Source of the DNA: Viridibacillus sp050278625
Lineage (GTDB): Bacteria > Bacillota > Bacilli > Bacillales_A > Planococcaceae
Assembly (NCBI RefSeq): GCF_050278625.1
Contig: NZ_JBNNTI010000015.1
Coordinates: forward strand, 14,956 to 78,955
Reading direction: 5' to 3'
Length of the DNA: 64,000 nt
The notes beneath the pieces were generated by a model that searched no databases, had not been told where the DNA came from, and worked only from the letters and a program-made list of their open reading frames with translations. The stretch's first letter is position 1, and the number at the start of each line of letters is the position of its first letter. The translations under genes and the position numbers were made by a program. Below are positions 26,501 to 34,860 of the stretch, one piece after another.

Positions 26501-27589
26501 ATGGAAAAAAAGCGTATTGTCGTGAAAATAGGTAGTAGCTCTTTGACGAATGCAAAGGGTGAGATAGATCAAGTAAAGTTTCAAGATCATATAAATGCAA
26601 TTGCAACATTGCGTAAAGCAGGACATGAAGTTGTATTAGTTTCTTCGGGAGCTGTTGCATGTGGTTTCCGTAAGCTGGGTTACTCTTCAAGACCCGTTAC
26701 TTTAAAAGGGAAGCAAGCAGCTGCTGCGGTTGGTCAGAGCTTATTAGTTCAATCCTATACAGAGCAATTAAGTAAACATAATATTGTAACGGCTCAGATT
26801 TTATTAACTAGAACGGATTTCTCAAGCAAACATCGCTATAAAAATGCCTATTCTACATTGTCAGAATTATTGGATCGTTCCGTATTACCAATTATCAATG
26901 AAAACGATACGGTATCAGTAAAAGAACTGACTTTTGGTGATAATGACATGCTATCAGCATTAGTAAGTGGATTGGTGCATGCTGATCAGTTAATTATTTT
27001 AACGGATATCAATGGTTTATATGATGCTAATCCATTAAAAAATCCTAATGCAAAACGTATTGACTTTTTAACTGAAGTAACGGAAGAAATGTTGTCATTC
27101 ACTAGCGACACAGGTTCAAAAGTAGGGACGGGTGGAATGGAATCAAAATTAATGGCAGCAAAAACAGCATATGAATTAGGCGTAAAAGTATTTATCGGTA
27201 ACGGCAAAGGTGAGCGTAAATTATTACAAGTTATGGACGGCACAGGAGACGGAACGTATATAGAGAAAGATGAAATATCTGTACTAAACAATAATAAGCA
27301 ATGGATTTCATTATTTTCATCAGTTTCAGGAAAAGTTTTTGTGGACGAAGGTGCGGAGAAAGCACTGATCTCAAAAGGTAGTAGCTTACTGCCAGCAGGT
27401 GTCTACAAAGTGGAAGGCGATTTCCAAACTGGCGATGTTGTTGAAGTATACGGAAAAAATGGCGTCATTGGAAGAGGGGAAGTACTCTATTCTGCAGCTG
27501 AATTACAGCAAGCGATGGGGAAACGTACAAACGAACTAGTTGTATCAAATATTGAAGTCATTCATCGTGATAAATGGGTAAAAGCATAA
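26501..27589 (+). CDS. proB: Glutamate 5-kinase
   Basis: A 362-residue glutamate 5-kinase, first enzyme of proline synthesis (glutamate + ATP to glutamyl-5-phosphate). The amino-acid-kinase domain covers about 1-255 (V-V-K-I-G-S-S-S-L, I-N-E-N-D-T-V, G-T-G-G-M-E-S-K), and a PUA domain lies at about 270-355. GGAGG at 26488 is eight bases before the ATG at 26501; the adjacent ATG at 26498 is also possible. A much longer frame runs back through the T-box leader but is not coding. It forms an operon with proA 18 bp downstream. Confidence 0.95.
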   Translation: MEKKRIVVKIGSSSLTNAKGEIDQVKFQDHINAIATLRKAGHEVVLVSSGAVACGFRKLGYSSRPVTLKGKQAAAAVGQSLLVQSYTEQLSKHNIVTAQILLTRTDFSSKHRYKNAYSTLSELLDRSVLPIINENDTVSVKELTFGDNDMLSALVSGLVHADQLIILTDINGLYDANPLKNPNAKRIDFLTEVTEEMLSFTSDTGSKVGTGGMESKLMAAKTAYELGVKVFIGNGKGERKLLQVMDGTGDGTYIEKDEISVLNNNKQWISLFSSVSGKVFVDEGAEKALISKGSSLLPAGVYKVEGDFQTGDVVEVYGKNGVIGRGEVLYSAAELQQAMGKRTNELVVSNIEVIHRDKWVKA

Positions 27590-27607
27590 CTAAGTGGAGG
27601 TAACATA

Positions 27608-28855
27608 ATGAGCGAAGTAAAAACTAAAGGTAAGTTAGTGAAAATCGCAAGCTACCATATGAACAGTAAAACAACTCAAGAGAAAAATGTAGCATTACAA
27701 AAAATTGCTGAACAATTACTGATAGACAAAGATATTTTAGTTGAAGAAAACACCAAAGATATTGTAGCAGGTAGAGAAAAAGGTTTATCAGAATCGGTAC
27801 TTGACCGTATATTCTTAAATGACAAACGCATTCAAGATATGTCTGATGCAATTCTATTATTAGTAGATCTATATGATCCTATTGGAGAAGTTTTAGAAGA
27901 TATTCAAAAAGAAAATGGTCTGCATATTAAGAAAAAAAGAGTGCCTCTTGGCGTGATTGGTATGATTTATGAAGCAAGGCCAAATGTTACAGTAGATGCA
28001 GCGACGCTATCATTAAAGACAGGAAATGCAGTACTTTTACGTGGCAGTTCATCAGCAAAATTTTCGAATATAGCGTTAGTTGCATCTATGCATAAGGCAC
28101 TTGAACAAACAACATTACCAGTAGATGCAGTACAGTTAATCGAAGATACGAATCGTGAAACAGCAAAAGAACTATTCCATCTGAAAGAATATTTAGATGT
28201 ACTAATTCCCCGTGGTGGGAAAGCATTAATCGATACAGTTGTTAGTGAGGCGACGGTCCCCGTTTTAGAAACAGGTGCAGGAAATTGTCATATTTATATT
28301 GATGCATCAGCAAAACCAGAAATGGCAACAAGTATTGTCATTAACGGAAAAACGCATCGTCCATCTGTATGTAATGCAACCGAAAGTATTTTAATCAATG
28401 AAAAATGGTTTGAGGAGCATGGAGTGGCATTATTAGAAGCGTTAGCGGCACATGACGTTGAGATTATTGGAGATGATACTGTTTGTAATGCATTTTCTGG
28501 TGCAAAACTTGCTACTGTAGAGGACTGGGCAACAGAATATTTGGCATTAATAGTTAGTGTAAAAGTCGTTTCAGATGTTGTTGAAGCAATCGAACATATT
28601 AATATATATGGTACTAATCATTCAGAAGCCATCTTAACAGAGGATGCAACTGTAGCTGCACTATTCTTAAACGGTATTGATGCAGCAGCAGTTTATCATA
28701 ATGCGTCTACTCGCTTCACAGACGGCTTTGAATTCGGCTACGGTGCAGAAATCGGTATTAGTACACAAAAGCTGCATGCAAGAGGACCAATGGGGTTACA
28801 AGCAATGACTTCGAGTAAGTATTTTGTATATGGAGATGGGCAAGTAAGGGGCTAA
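27608..28855 (+). CDS. proA: Glutamate-5-semialdehyde dehydrogenase
   Basis: A 415-residue gamma-glutamyl phosphate reductase that reduces glutamyl-5-phosphate with NADPH to the semialdehyde. The aldehyde-dehydrogenase fold is clear. The catalytic cysteine is C255 in S-V-C-N-A-T-E-S, with the substrate motif I-P-R-G-G-K near 200 and G-I-S-T-Q-K-L-H-A-R-G-P-M near the end. The length is normal. GTGGAGG precedes the ATG. It is co-transcribed with proB under the T-box and followed by a terminator. proC is not in the window. Confidence 0.95.
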   Translation: MSEVKTKGKLVKIASYHMNSKTTQEKNVALQKIAEQLLIDKDILVEENTKDIVAGREKGLSESVLDRIFLNDKRIQDMSDAILLLVDLYDPIGEVLEDIQKENGLHIKKKRVPLGVIGMIYEARPNVTVDAATLSLKTGNAVLLRGSSSAKFSNIALVASMHKALEQTTLPVDAVQLIEDTNRETAKELFHLKEYLDVLIPRGGKALIDTVVSEATVPVLETGAGNCHIYIDASAKPEMATSIVINGKTHRPSVCNATESILINEKWFEEHGVALLEALAAHDVEIIGDDTVCNAFSGAKLATVEDWATEYLALIVSVKVVSDVVEAIEHINIYGTNHSEAILTEDATVAALFLNGIDAAAVYHNASTRFTDGFEFGYGAEIGISTQKLHARGPMGLQAMTSSKYFVYGDGQVRG

Positions 28856-28888
28856 TCTAGTAATTAAATATTTATCAAAAAATTATGG

Positions 28889-28922
28889 AAATCCTCCAGT
28901 CTTTCGAGATGGAGGATTTTTT
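28889..28922 (+). terminator. Terminator of proBA
   Basis: AAATCCTCCA...TGGAGGATTTTTT, ten-base stem and T-run, 34 bp after proA. Confidence 0.9.
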
Positions 28923-28989
28923 AGTGATTATGTAATATATAATTTGCAAAACGGAATATATATGTTACATTATAGGTGGAGGTACATAA

Positions 28990-29196
28990 ATGAAAAATCT
29001 CGTGAAAGTTGCTCGTGTAAAAGCTGATTTGACTCAACAAGAACTTGCCGATGCGGTCGGGATTACAAGGCAAACTGTCAGTCTCATTGAAAAAGGCAAA
29101 TATAATCCGTCTTTAAAGCTATGTTTGCAAATTTGCTATGTCGTCAATGCAAAGTTAGATGAAATATTTTGGGTGAATAAGGAGGACTTTGAATGA
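28990..29196 (+). CDS. Small XRE-family HTH regulator (pair 2)
   Basis: A 68-residue Cro/CI-type regulator consisting of one helix-turn-helix domain (L-T-Q-Q-E-L-A-D-A-V-G-I-T-R-Q-T-V-S-L-I-E-K-G-K-Y-N-P-S-L). GGAGG precedes the ATG. Its stop overlaps the start of the next gene in ATGA, so the two are coupled. It resembles the HTH of pair 1 on the other side of proBA and belongs to the YozG-like small regulators that accompany membrane proteins in Bacillales. Confidence 0.85.
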   Translation: MKNLVKVARVKADLTQQELADAVGITRQTVSLIEKGKYNPSLKLCLQICYVVNAKLDEIFWVNKEDFE

Positions 29197-29624
29197 AAAA
29201 AATTACAGATGAAAGGCTTATCTTAAGAAATCTACAGCATATAAAGATTGCTTTTACTGTCCAAACGATTGGGATTTTGAGTATTCTTGCATATGAGCTT
29301 GTGCAAAATGGGTTTGATGAAATGCGTGAGAACCCACTTTGGCATGTATTAATTATTACGTCAGCCGTAATTGGTTATTTGTCGATGAGTGTTAGTGTAG
29401 AACATGAAAAAGTAAGGAAAAATCCAAAGAAATCTTTAATGGTTAGTTTATTAGTAATAACTGCAATTGTAATAGCAGTTGCGTATTTAACAGTCACTAC
29501 ACCAAATAGTAACTGGAAAGATGGTGTAATAATAGCTGGAGTGTTATTTATTTGTAGTCTCATCCCAACACTTTATGTTTATCGTTTAAGAGTAAAGCAA
29601 GAGCAAGATATAGCGGAAGAGTAA
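29193..29624 (+). CDS. Membrane protein paired with an HTH regulator (pair 2)
   Basis: A 143-residue protein with four predicted helices (about 20-38, 50-68, 85-103, 110-130), arranged like the partner of pair 1 although the sequence is only weakly similar. AGGAGG sits inside the HTH gene, and the ATG overlaps its stop. The role is unknown; partners of such regulators have been suggested to sense membrane stress or to modulate the regulator, which is inference here. Confidence 0.7.
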   Translation: MKKITDERLILRNLQHIKIAFTVQTIGILSILAYELVQNGFDEMRENPLWHVLIITSAVIGYLSMSVSVEHEKVRKNPKKSLMVSLLVITAIVIAVAYLTVTTPNSNWKDGVIIAGVLFICSLIPTLYVYRLRVKQEQDIAEE

Positions 29625-29780
29625 ATGTGTACTAAATAGTTCAATTAATGAATAAATTTAGGAGTTTAAATGGAAGATATAGTTTTGCTTCATTAAGGTC
29701 GCATCGTAAGAGAAAGTGCATTCACACTATGAAAATGCTATAGTTTATATATGAAACGTTTAGATTTAAAGGAGCAAATG

Positions 29781-30302
29781 ATGCTAAGATATACTTATTT
29801 ACACCCAAATTCAATTGAAACAACTCCGAAGATTACGGTATCAGATGAGTCAGGTCAAGCTATATTCACATTTCAGCGCCACTATTCAAATGGTTTAAAG
29901 CGCATACTGGATAAAGTAATGGATTATCGGTATTTTTTACGATATGACATTTTTGATATGCATGACGAGCCACTTTTCACTTGTAAAAAAGTAACTCGTA
30001 AAGGGAAAATTTTTTATGAAGCAAAAGATATAAAACAGCAGAAGAAATATATGCTCGCCTACGACGGTTGGAAAGAATTGATTCCAGACCTTGTTATCAC
30101 AGATGGGCAAATGAAAATGATGATACATAAGGAAATGGAAGACTGGTCCCGCTTTGCAGTTGATGGTGTTGAAATAGCCCGTTGGAAAGCGACAGCAGGT
30201 GATGAGTTCTTAATAGAGCTAGAAATTGAAGAGAATTCACCAATTCAAAATCCAGCGTTTTTCATTGCGATCAGTCAATGTGTCCTCTTTGTAGGAGCAT
30301 AA
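29781..30302 (+). CDS. Hypothetical protein, tubby/LURP-like
   Basis: A 173-residue soluble protein rich in short beta strands and basic residues (R-Y-F-L-R-Y-D-I-F-D, P-L-F-T-C-K-K-V-T-R-K-G-K-I-F-Y-E-A). This is the pattern of LURP-one/tubby-C-like domains seen in Bacillus proteins of unknown function; the assignment is tentative. I start at ATG 29781, six bases after AAAGGAG; ATG 29778 and an upstream ATG at 29751 are less well placed. A shared terminator follows. Confidence 0.6.
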   Translation: MLRYTYLHPNSIETTPKITVSDESGQAIFTFQRHYSNGLKRILDKVMDYRYFLRYDIFDMHDEPLFTCKKVTRKGKIFYEAKDIKQQKKYMLAYDGWKELIPDLVITDGQMKMMIHKEMEDWSRFAVDGVEIARWKATAGDEFLIELEIEENSPIQNPAFFIAISQCVLFVGA

Positions 30303-30304
30303 AT

Positions 30305-30345
30305 AAAAACGACGTAATAGATATTATATCTATTACGTTTTTTTA
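30305..30345. terminator. Bidirectional terminator
   Basis: ACGTAATAGATAT-t-ATATCTATTACGT with A-run before and T-run after. It serves the hypothetical gene and the converging membrane protein gene. Confidence 0.88.
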
Positions 30346-31068
30346 GTTACCCAATGTATGGACAACTAGGCCGATATGAGTAAAATAATTCATTACGCCA
30401 TATAAAATAAAGGCAATTCCTGCGATGTTCCAACAGGTTATCATTAGTTTGAATTTGCTTGAATTAGCATATTTCTTCAAAGTAAAAGGTAACAAAATAG
30501 CGCCAATCCCTGTAAGTGCGTATAAGCCGGATAGAAATAGCCCCTCTACTAAAGGGTATTTTGCCAAAGCGCTATAAATTGGTTCTTCAGTAGATGCTGA
30601 AAATAAGTGAAGACGGATACTTGCCATAGAAATCGATAAAAGCGCTAATCCTATAGCAAAAGTAAAATAGGACAATGGCTTTAGCAATATTGGGGCTTCT
30701 TTCATTAAAATTCTTGAAATAGTAATCGTATCTATATAATCGATGTTACGCTTCTCAAAAATAGTAGCTTTTCGCCATAGAAGAATTGCTACTGCTAACA
30801 ATAAAACACCAAAAGCTAATGACAGCTCGCTAAAGATTATTTGATTATACGGAAAATCTATTTTAGATAATGGCTTATTTAAAGACATATGTGTTCCGGT
30901 TATTGTTAAGATAAAACCAGGCATTGCAAACCCTATGGACCAACCTTCTAATTGGCCTATTTTTGATTTCTTTAAATGCTTCATAAATCGAATAATTAAT
31001 AATAAACCGACACCTATTGAAACTGACATAATAGAGCTGTTGAATTGTGTGGTTGCCCAATCAATCAT
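30343..31068 (-). CDS. Hypothetical multi-pass membrane protein
   Basis: A 241-residue protein with seven or so hydrophobic segments and few charged loops. It has no motif I recognise; the W-A-T-T-Q-F-N-S-S start and several G-rich helices suggest an integral membrane protein of unknown role. GGAG is 11 bases before ATG 31068 and only 2 before ATG 31077, so I choose the former; still longer readings lack a ribosome site. It converges on the tubby-like gene through a shared terminator. Confidence 0.6.
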   Translation of the reverse strand: MIDWATTQFNSSIMSVSIGVGLLLIIRFMKHLKKSKIGQLEGWSIGFAMPGFILTITGTHMSLNKPLSKIDFPYNQIIFSELSLAFGVLLLAVAILLWRKATIFEKRNIDYIDTITISRILMKEAPILLKPLSYFTFAIGLALLSISMASIRLHLFSASTEEPIYSALAKYPLVEGLFLSGLYALTGIGAILLPFTLKKYANSSKFKLMITCWNIAGIAFILYGVMNYFTHIGLVVHTLGN

Positions 31069-31220
31069 AATGTTCATCACTCCAAACATAGAAAGAATGG
31101 ACTTAGTGTCAACATTAGTGCGAAAAACATGCATAATTGATAAAGATTAAATGAAAAGTTACTATAAAGGCATTGTAGGAATGGCGAAAAAAGATATAAT
31201 GTCCATTAATATTGAAAGAA

Positions 31221-31337
31221 ATGAAAAAATTGAAAGACAAGTTGCTACCAATAGCCACAATTATTTTTTTGGTTACCGCTAGTATTGTATTTGGATTGCC
31301 GATAGTGCACATGAACAGGTTGGGCTACGGTTTGTGA
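31221..31337 (+). CDS. 38-residue single-helix peptide
   Basis: A short frame, M-K-K-L-K-D-K-L-L-P-I-A-T-I-I-F-L-V-T-A, with one hydrophobic helix and a basic N-terminus. GAAAGA-type purines precede the ATG but no strong ribosome site. Its stop overlaps the start of the next frame (TGATG), which would allow coupling. It could be a membrane peptide, a signal-like leader or a remnant. Confidence 0.35.
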   Translation: MKKLKDKLLPIATIIFLVTASIVFGLPIVHMNRLGYGL

Positions 31338-31687
31338 TGAACGAATTAAAAAATGTCGGAAATCCAATTGAATTAGTAAATGTATGTTCACAATTAAAGC
31401 ATTTAGCATATATATTTATACCAAGATGTACAGGTGAAGTGAATTCAGAAAAATTAGTTGAAATGATGCCATATGGTAAGGATGTCTCAAAATTAGAGAA
31501 AGCGCGATATATTAACGAGGGGCAGCAACTTGCTAAGACTAAAAATGTTCTGCATTATTTACAAGATGGCATAATTATTTCAACTGATGCTCATGAGGAA
31601 ACTAAAAAAACAAGACATTTTTTCCATTCTTTCTGTAGTGTTGGCGGGCTTACATCGGATATCAAAAGGGTGTATATAAAAGCTTGA
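31337..31687 (+). CDS. Hypothetical protein
   Basis: A 116-residue soluble protein of unknown function. It has three cysteines, a charged middle (M-M-P-Y-G-K-D-V-S-K-L-E-K-A-R-Y) and a C-terminal part with many K, T and H. ATG 31337 (with GTG 31334 in frame before it) overlaps the stop of the 38-residue peptide. The ribosome site is weak. I recognise no family, and the frame may be a truncated gene: it lies at the edge of a decayed region. Confidence 0.45.
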   Translation: MNELKNVGNPIELVNVCSQLKHLAYIFIPRCTGEVNSEKLVEMMPYGKDVSKLEKARYINEGQQLAKTKNVLHYLQDGIIISTDAHEETKKTRHFFHSFCSVGGLTSDIKRVYIKA

Positions 31688-31851
31688 AAATCCTATGCAG
31701 GTAAACAAGATGAATTTTACATGAACACGTATAATGCAAATAAAAATAATTCTGAGAAGTATTTAAAAAACTTAGAAGAAACACCTCGCAAAATATAATG
31801 TTTCATTAGAATCCCTAAAATAATAAATGAAAATATTTCATCGTCATTTAT

Positions 31852-31892
31852 AAAAACGATTATCTCATATTTGAGTATTAATCGTTTTTTTG
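31852..31892 (+). terminator. Rho-independent terminator
   Basis: AAAAACGATTA-tCTCA...TGAG-TATTAATCG followed by seven T. It lies 165 bp after the hypothetical gene. Short minus-strand frames here have no ribosome site and are not called. Confidence 0.8.
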
Positions 31893-32010
31893 TTTTGAGA
31901 ATATAATTTTTAAAGGTATGTTCACTTTTGCAGTTTATCAAAAAGATTGTCACCATCTCCTAAATTTATTTTCTCCTCACCTCACCTCTTAATAATAATA
32001 GGAAATTTCA

Positions 32011-32058
32011 GGTATTCTTTTAGCCTTCAGACCAAAACTTTGGTTTAAAAAGAATGCC
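32011..32058. repeat. Nested inverted repeat
   Basis: The outer arms GGTATTCTTTT/AAAAGAATGCC enclose ACCAAA/TTTGGT. It is just upstream of the esterase pseudogene and could be an old terminator or a scar of an insertion. Confidence 0.5.
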
Positions 32059-32084
32059 GGGTTTACATTCTCTATGCCTATTCT

Positions 32085-32515
32085 TACAACTTCTTGAAAT
32101 TTATAGAAAATGATTTAAAAACGGAATAGATGAAAGATTCAAGATCGATTATAGTAGCTAAACCCTTTTCGTGCATTCCGTTGGCTTTCCTTTCGCTTTA
32201 TATGTTCAATATAAAAATCCATATGCATTCCAAAATTACATAGCTGGAAGCCCTTCATATCATTGGAACAAAAATTGGTTCCACGAGGAGGAGGAGAGGT
32301 TTCTTTCACGATTGAATCAGGGAATGGGGATATTTCCTTATTGCTAGGAGTAGTGGAGCAATAAGGCATCCATAAAAGCGGCATGAATGAAAATGCATTG
32401 GAGTTATCACCACATTTATCGATAGCCGATTGCGGAATAAACGTTCAATTCAAGGAGTTAGAATGGGAAGGGCACCTTTCTGTTTAGCCGCCTTTAATTA
32501 ACAGGGTCTTATTAC
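32085..32515 (+). pseudogene. besA: besA-type siderophore esterase pseudogene
   Basis: The C-terminal two thirds of an esterase of the BesA/IroE type (PF00756-like), the enzyme that opens the bacillibactin trilactone to release iron. Across stops and frameshifts one reads F-I-E-N-D-L-K, E-I-D-E-R-F-K-I-D-Y-S-S, H-S-V-G-F-P-F-A-L-Y (the G-H-S-x-G-G nucleophile motif, degraded), F-Q-N-Y-I-A-G-S-P-S-Y-H-W-N, then N-A-L-E-L-S and G-I-N-V-Q-F-K-E-L-E-W-E-G-H-L-S-V. In B. subtilis besA lies directly upstream of dhbA, as here. At least two in-frame stops and two shifts make it dead. Confidence 0.82.
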
Positions 32516-32587
32516 CTTGAGTTTTTCATTGAAGGGAAATGCGCACCGAAAGTAATAGGACTTTCTTAGTAAATTACCGAATGGTAC

Positions 32588-32616
32588 TTGACCATTAACT
32601 TTTTAATATATATCAT
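32588..32616 (+). promoter_or_regulatory. Candidate sigma-A promoter of the dhb operon
   Basis: TTGACC and TATCAT are separated by 17 bases. Transcription would start near 32623, placing the Fur box just downstream, where Fur binding would block it. Confidence 0.45.
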
Positions 32617-32633
32617 TACCTGTATATTCCAAC

Positions 32634-32648
32634 TGATAATGATTATCA
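32634..32648. promoter_or_regulatory. Fur box
   Basis: TGATAAT-G-ATTATCA is a perfect match to the Bacillus 7-1-7 Fur consensus, with a further ATTATT after it. It lies 126 bp before dhbA, so iron-bound Fur should repress the siderophore operon. Confidence 0.9.
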
Positions 32649-32773
32649 TTATTATTTAGAATCTTGTATTTTACAGCAATAGTTAATGAATTAAGCCATG
32701 TATCTCCCGTCTATCAGGGGGATGGTAATTGGGCTACTATACATTGAAATCTTGGATTAGGAAAGGGAGTGTC

Positions 32774-33562
32774 ATGGTGGACTTTTTGGAATGTAGTGGG
32801 AAAGTTGCACTTGTAACGGGAGGTGCCCAAGGTATCGGCGCCGCAGTCGTCCAGGCTTTAGCGAAGCTGGGTATGGTGGTGGCGGCAATTGATTATAATG
32901 CCGAAAAATTAAATGGCCACGTAAATGAATTGAAGTCACAAGGTTTGGACGTATATGCCTTTACGGCGGATGTAAGTGATAGTCTTGCAATCGTTGGCAT
33001 AGTTGATGAAATTGAACGTGATATTGGTCCAATAGAGACGCTGGTCAATGTAGCTGGGGTGCTTTGCACAGGAATGATCGAATCATTTAGTGACCAAGAT
33101 TGGGCAAAGACCTTTGCCGTCAATTCCACTGGTGTTTTTAATGTCTCCCGTTCAGCGAGCACATACATGATAACTAGAAAAAGTGGTTCGATTGTCACGG
33201 TGGGATCCAATGCAGCAAGTGTCCCAAGAATTTCATTGGCTGCGTATGCAGCATCCAAGGCAGCTGCCGTCATGTTCACTAAGTGTTTAGGGTTGGAATT
33301 GGCCCAATATAATATTCGCTGTAACATTGTCTCGCCTGGATCTACTGATACTGAGATGCAATGGTCGATGTGGAACGAAGAAAATGGCGCACAAGCAGTT
33401 ATAAATGGGATGCCTGAGACATTCAAAGTAGGGATACCACTGAATAAAATAGCCATGCCTTCTGATATAGTCGATGCCATTCTATTTTTCATATCCAATC
33501 AGTCGAACCATATTACGATGAGTAATTTATGTGTGGATGGCGGGGCAACTTTAGGTGCATGA
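32774..33562 (+). CDS. dhbA: 2,3-dihydro-2,3-dihydroxybenzoate dehydrogenase
   Basis: A 262-residue short-chain dehydrogenase that oxidises 2,3-dihydro-DHB to 2,3-dihydroxybenzoate with NAD+. The Rossmann motif T-G-G-A-Q-G-I-G is at about residue 18, N-V-A-G near 95, and the catalytic Y-A-A-S-K near 160 with the preceding serine in G-S-N-A-A-S. The length equals B. subtilis DhbA (261). AAAGGGAG precedes ATG 32774; GTG 32777 is an alternative, and a longer frame from 32729 has no ribosome site. First gene of the Fur-controlled cluster. Confidence 0.92.
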   Translation: MVDFLECSGKVALVTGGAQGIGAAVVQALAKLGMVVAAIDYNAEKLNGHVNELKSQGLDVYAFTADVSDSLAIVGIVDEIERDIGPIETLVNVAGVLCTGMIESFSDQDWAKTFAVNSTGVFNVSRSASTYMITRKSGSIVTVGSNAASVPRISLAAYAASKAAAVMFTKCLGLELAQYNIRCNIVSPGSTDTEMQWSMWNEENGAQAVINGMPETFKVGIPLNKIAMPSDIVDAILFFISNQSNHITMSNLCVDGGATLGA

Positions 33563-33616
33563 CACGGAGCATTCATTGTGAGTAGGAACATTACGCGAAT
33601 TGGAGGGTTTTAAAAT

Positions 33617-34840
33617 ATGATGAAAATTAAAGAGTATTCAACTGAATTGGAAAAACAGCTGTTGGACGATTATAAGGTTGGTGACTTTTTCCTAGCGACG
33701 CCTTCTCAAACATTACTTGGAAAAGGTTCCTTTCTGACAGTTCTAAGTGATAAGGAAGACCGTAATCAAATGAAAAGCCTTGCAGCACGGGTGGCGGCTG
33801 TATTAAAAACTGCAAAAGAGCAAGGGCATGCCGATCCAATGGTAACGGGTGCCGTACCCTTCGATTATAGAAAGGATGTCCAACTCATTGTACCGGCAAA
33901 TATACGGACATCAGTCCCTATGCAAGACACATGCAACGGCCAACCTGCGAAAACGGAGAAGCCTATATATGAAATAAAATCGGTACCGGAGCCTTCTCAA
34001 TATAAGGCGGGTGTGGAACGAGGACTTACTCATATTAAAAGCGGCCATCTTGATAAAATTGTACTATCAAGATCCTTGCACCTCACTTCATCAGAAACGG
34101 TGAATATCAATCGGCTACTTCAAAATTTGGCACAACACAATAAGAATGGTTATACCTTTGCCGTGGATTTACCTCAGCCAGAAACGGAAAAAGCGGATTT
34201 CCAAATCTCGAAAACCCTAATTGGGGCTAGCCCTGAATTGCTTGTTTCAAGAACGGGATTACAGGTGGTGGCAAACCCTTTGGCAGGCTCAAGGCCAAGG
34301 AGTAATGATCCAATCGAGGATAAGAGACGGGCGGACGAGTTACTCTCCTCCACTAAGGATTTACATGAGCATGCTGTTGTCGTCCAGGCCGTAACAGAAG
34401 CTCTACGACCATTTTTCAAAAAGATAGATGTGCCAGAAAAACCATCAGTGATACATACCGAAACCATGTGGCACCTTTCTACAGAAGTAACAGGAGAGCT
34501 TAAAGATCCAGCAACTTCCTCGTTGGAGCTAGCAATCGCGCTTCATCCGACTCCTGCTGTTTGTGGCTCACCCTCTGAATTGGCCCGAGAAGCCATTCAT
34601 GAAATCGAACCGTTCGATCGTGGATTTTTCACGGGTATGGTCGGCTGGTGCAATGCAGAAGGAGACGGCGAGTGGATCGTTACCATTCGGTGCGCGGAGG
34701 TGGAGAAACAGGCTCTTCGCTTATTCGCTGGAGCGGGGGTCGTTGCAGAATCGAAACCAGAAGAGGAATTAGCGGAAACATCGGCTAAATTTCAAACGAT
34801 GCTACGTGCAATGGGAATAGATGCAAAATCATTAAACTAA
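33617..34840 (+). CDS. dhbC: Isochorismate synthase
   Basis: A 407-residue chorismate-binding enzyme that isomerises chorismate to isochorismate, the first committed step to DHB. The catalytic C-terminal domain shows K-I-V-L-S-R, A-G-S-R-P-R, H-P-T-P-A-V-C-G-S-P and G-F-F-T-G-M-V-G-W, all conserved in the EntC/DhbC/MenF group. The length is close to B. subtilis DhbC (398). GGAGGG precedes two ATG codons (33617, 33620). It lies 54 bp after dhbA and 20 bp before dhbE. Confidence 0.94.
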   Translation: MMKIKEYSTELEKQLLDDYKVGDFFLATPSQTLLGKGSFLTVLSDKEDRNQMKSLAARVAAVLKTAKEQGHADPMVTGAVPFDYRKDVQLIVPANIRTSVPMQDTCNGQPAKTEKPIYEIKSVPEPSQYKAGVERGLTHIKSGHLDKIVLSRSLHLTSSETVNINRLLQNLAQHNKNGYTFAVDLPQPETEKADFQISKTLIGASPELLVSRTGLQVVANPLAGSRPRSNDPIEDKRRADELLSSTKDLHEHAVVVQAVTEALRPFFKKIDVPEKPSVIHTETMWHLSTEVTGELKDPATSSLELAIALHPTPAVCGSPSELAREAIHEIEPFDRGFFTGMVGWCNAEGDGEWIVTIRCAEVEKQALRLFAGAGVVAESKPEEELAETSAKFQTMLRAMGIDAKSLN

Positions 34841-34860
34841 AGTGTATAGGGGGATTAAGG

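Noticed and set aside
31717..31956. Minus-strand frame of 79 codons
   Set aside because: It crosses a strong terminator, has no ribosome site and is mostly low-complexity.
32139..32384. Minus-strand frame of 81 codons
   Set aside because: It is antisense to the besA pseudogene, whose protein similarity is on the plus strand, and it has no ribosome site.
32893..33498. Long minus-strand frame inside dhbA
   Set aside because: It is a shadow of the well-supported dhbA frame.
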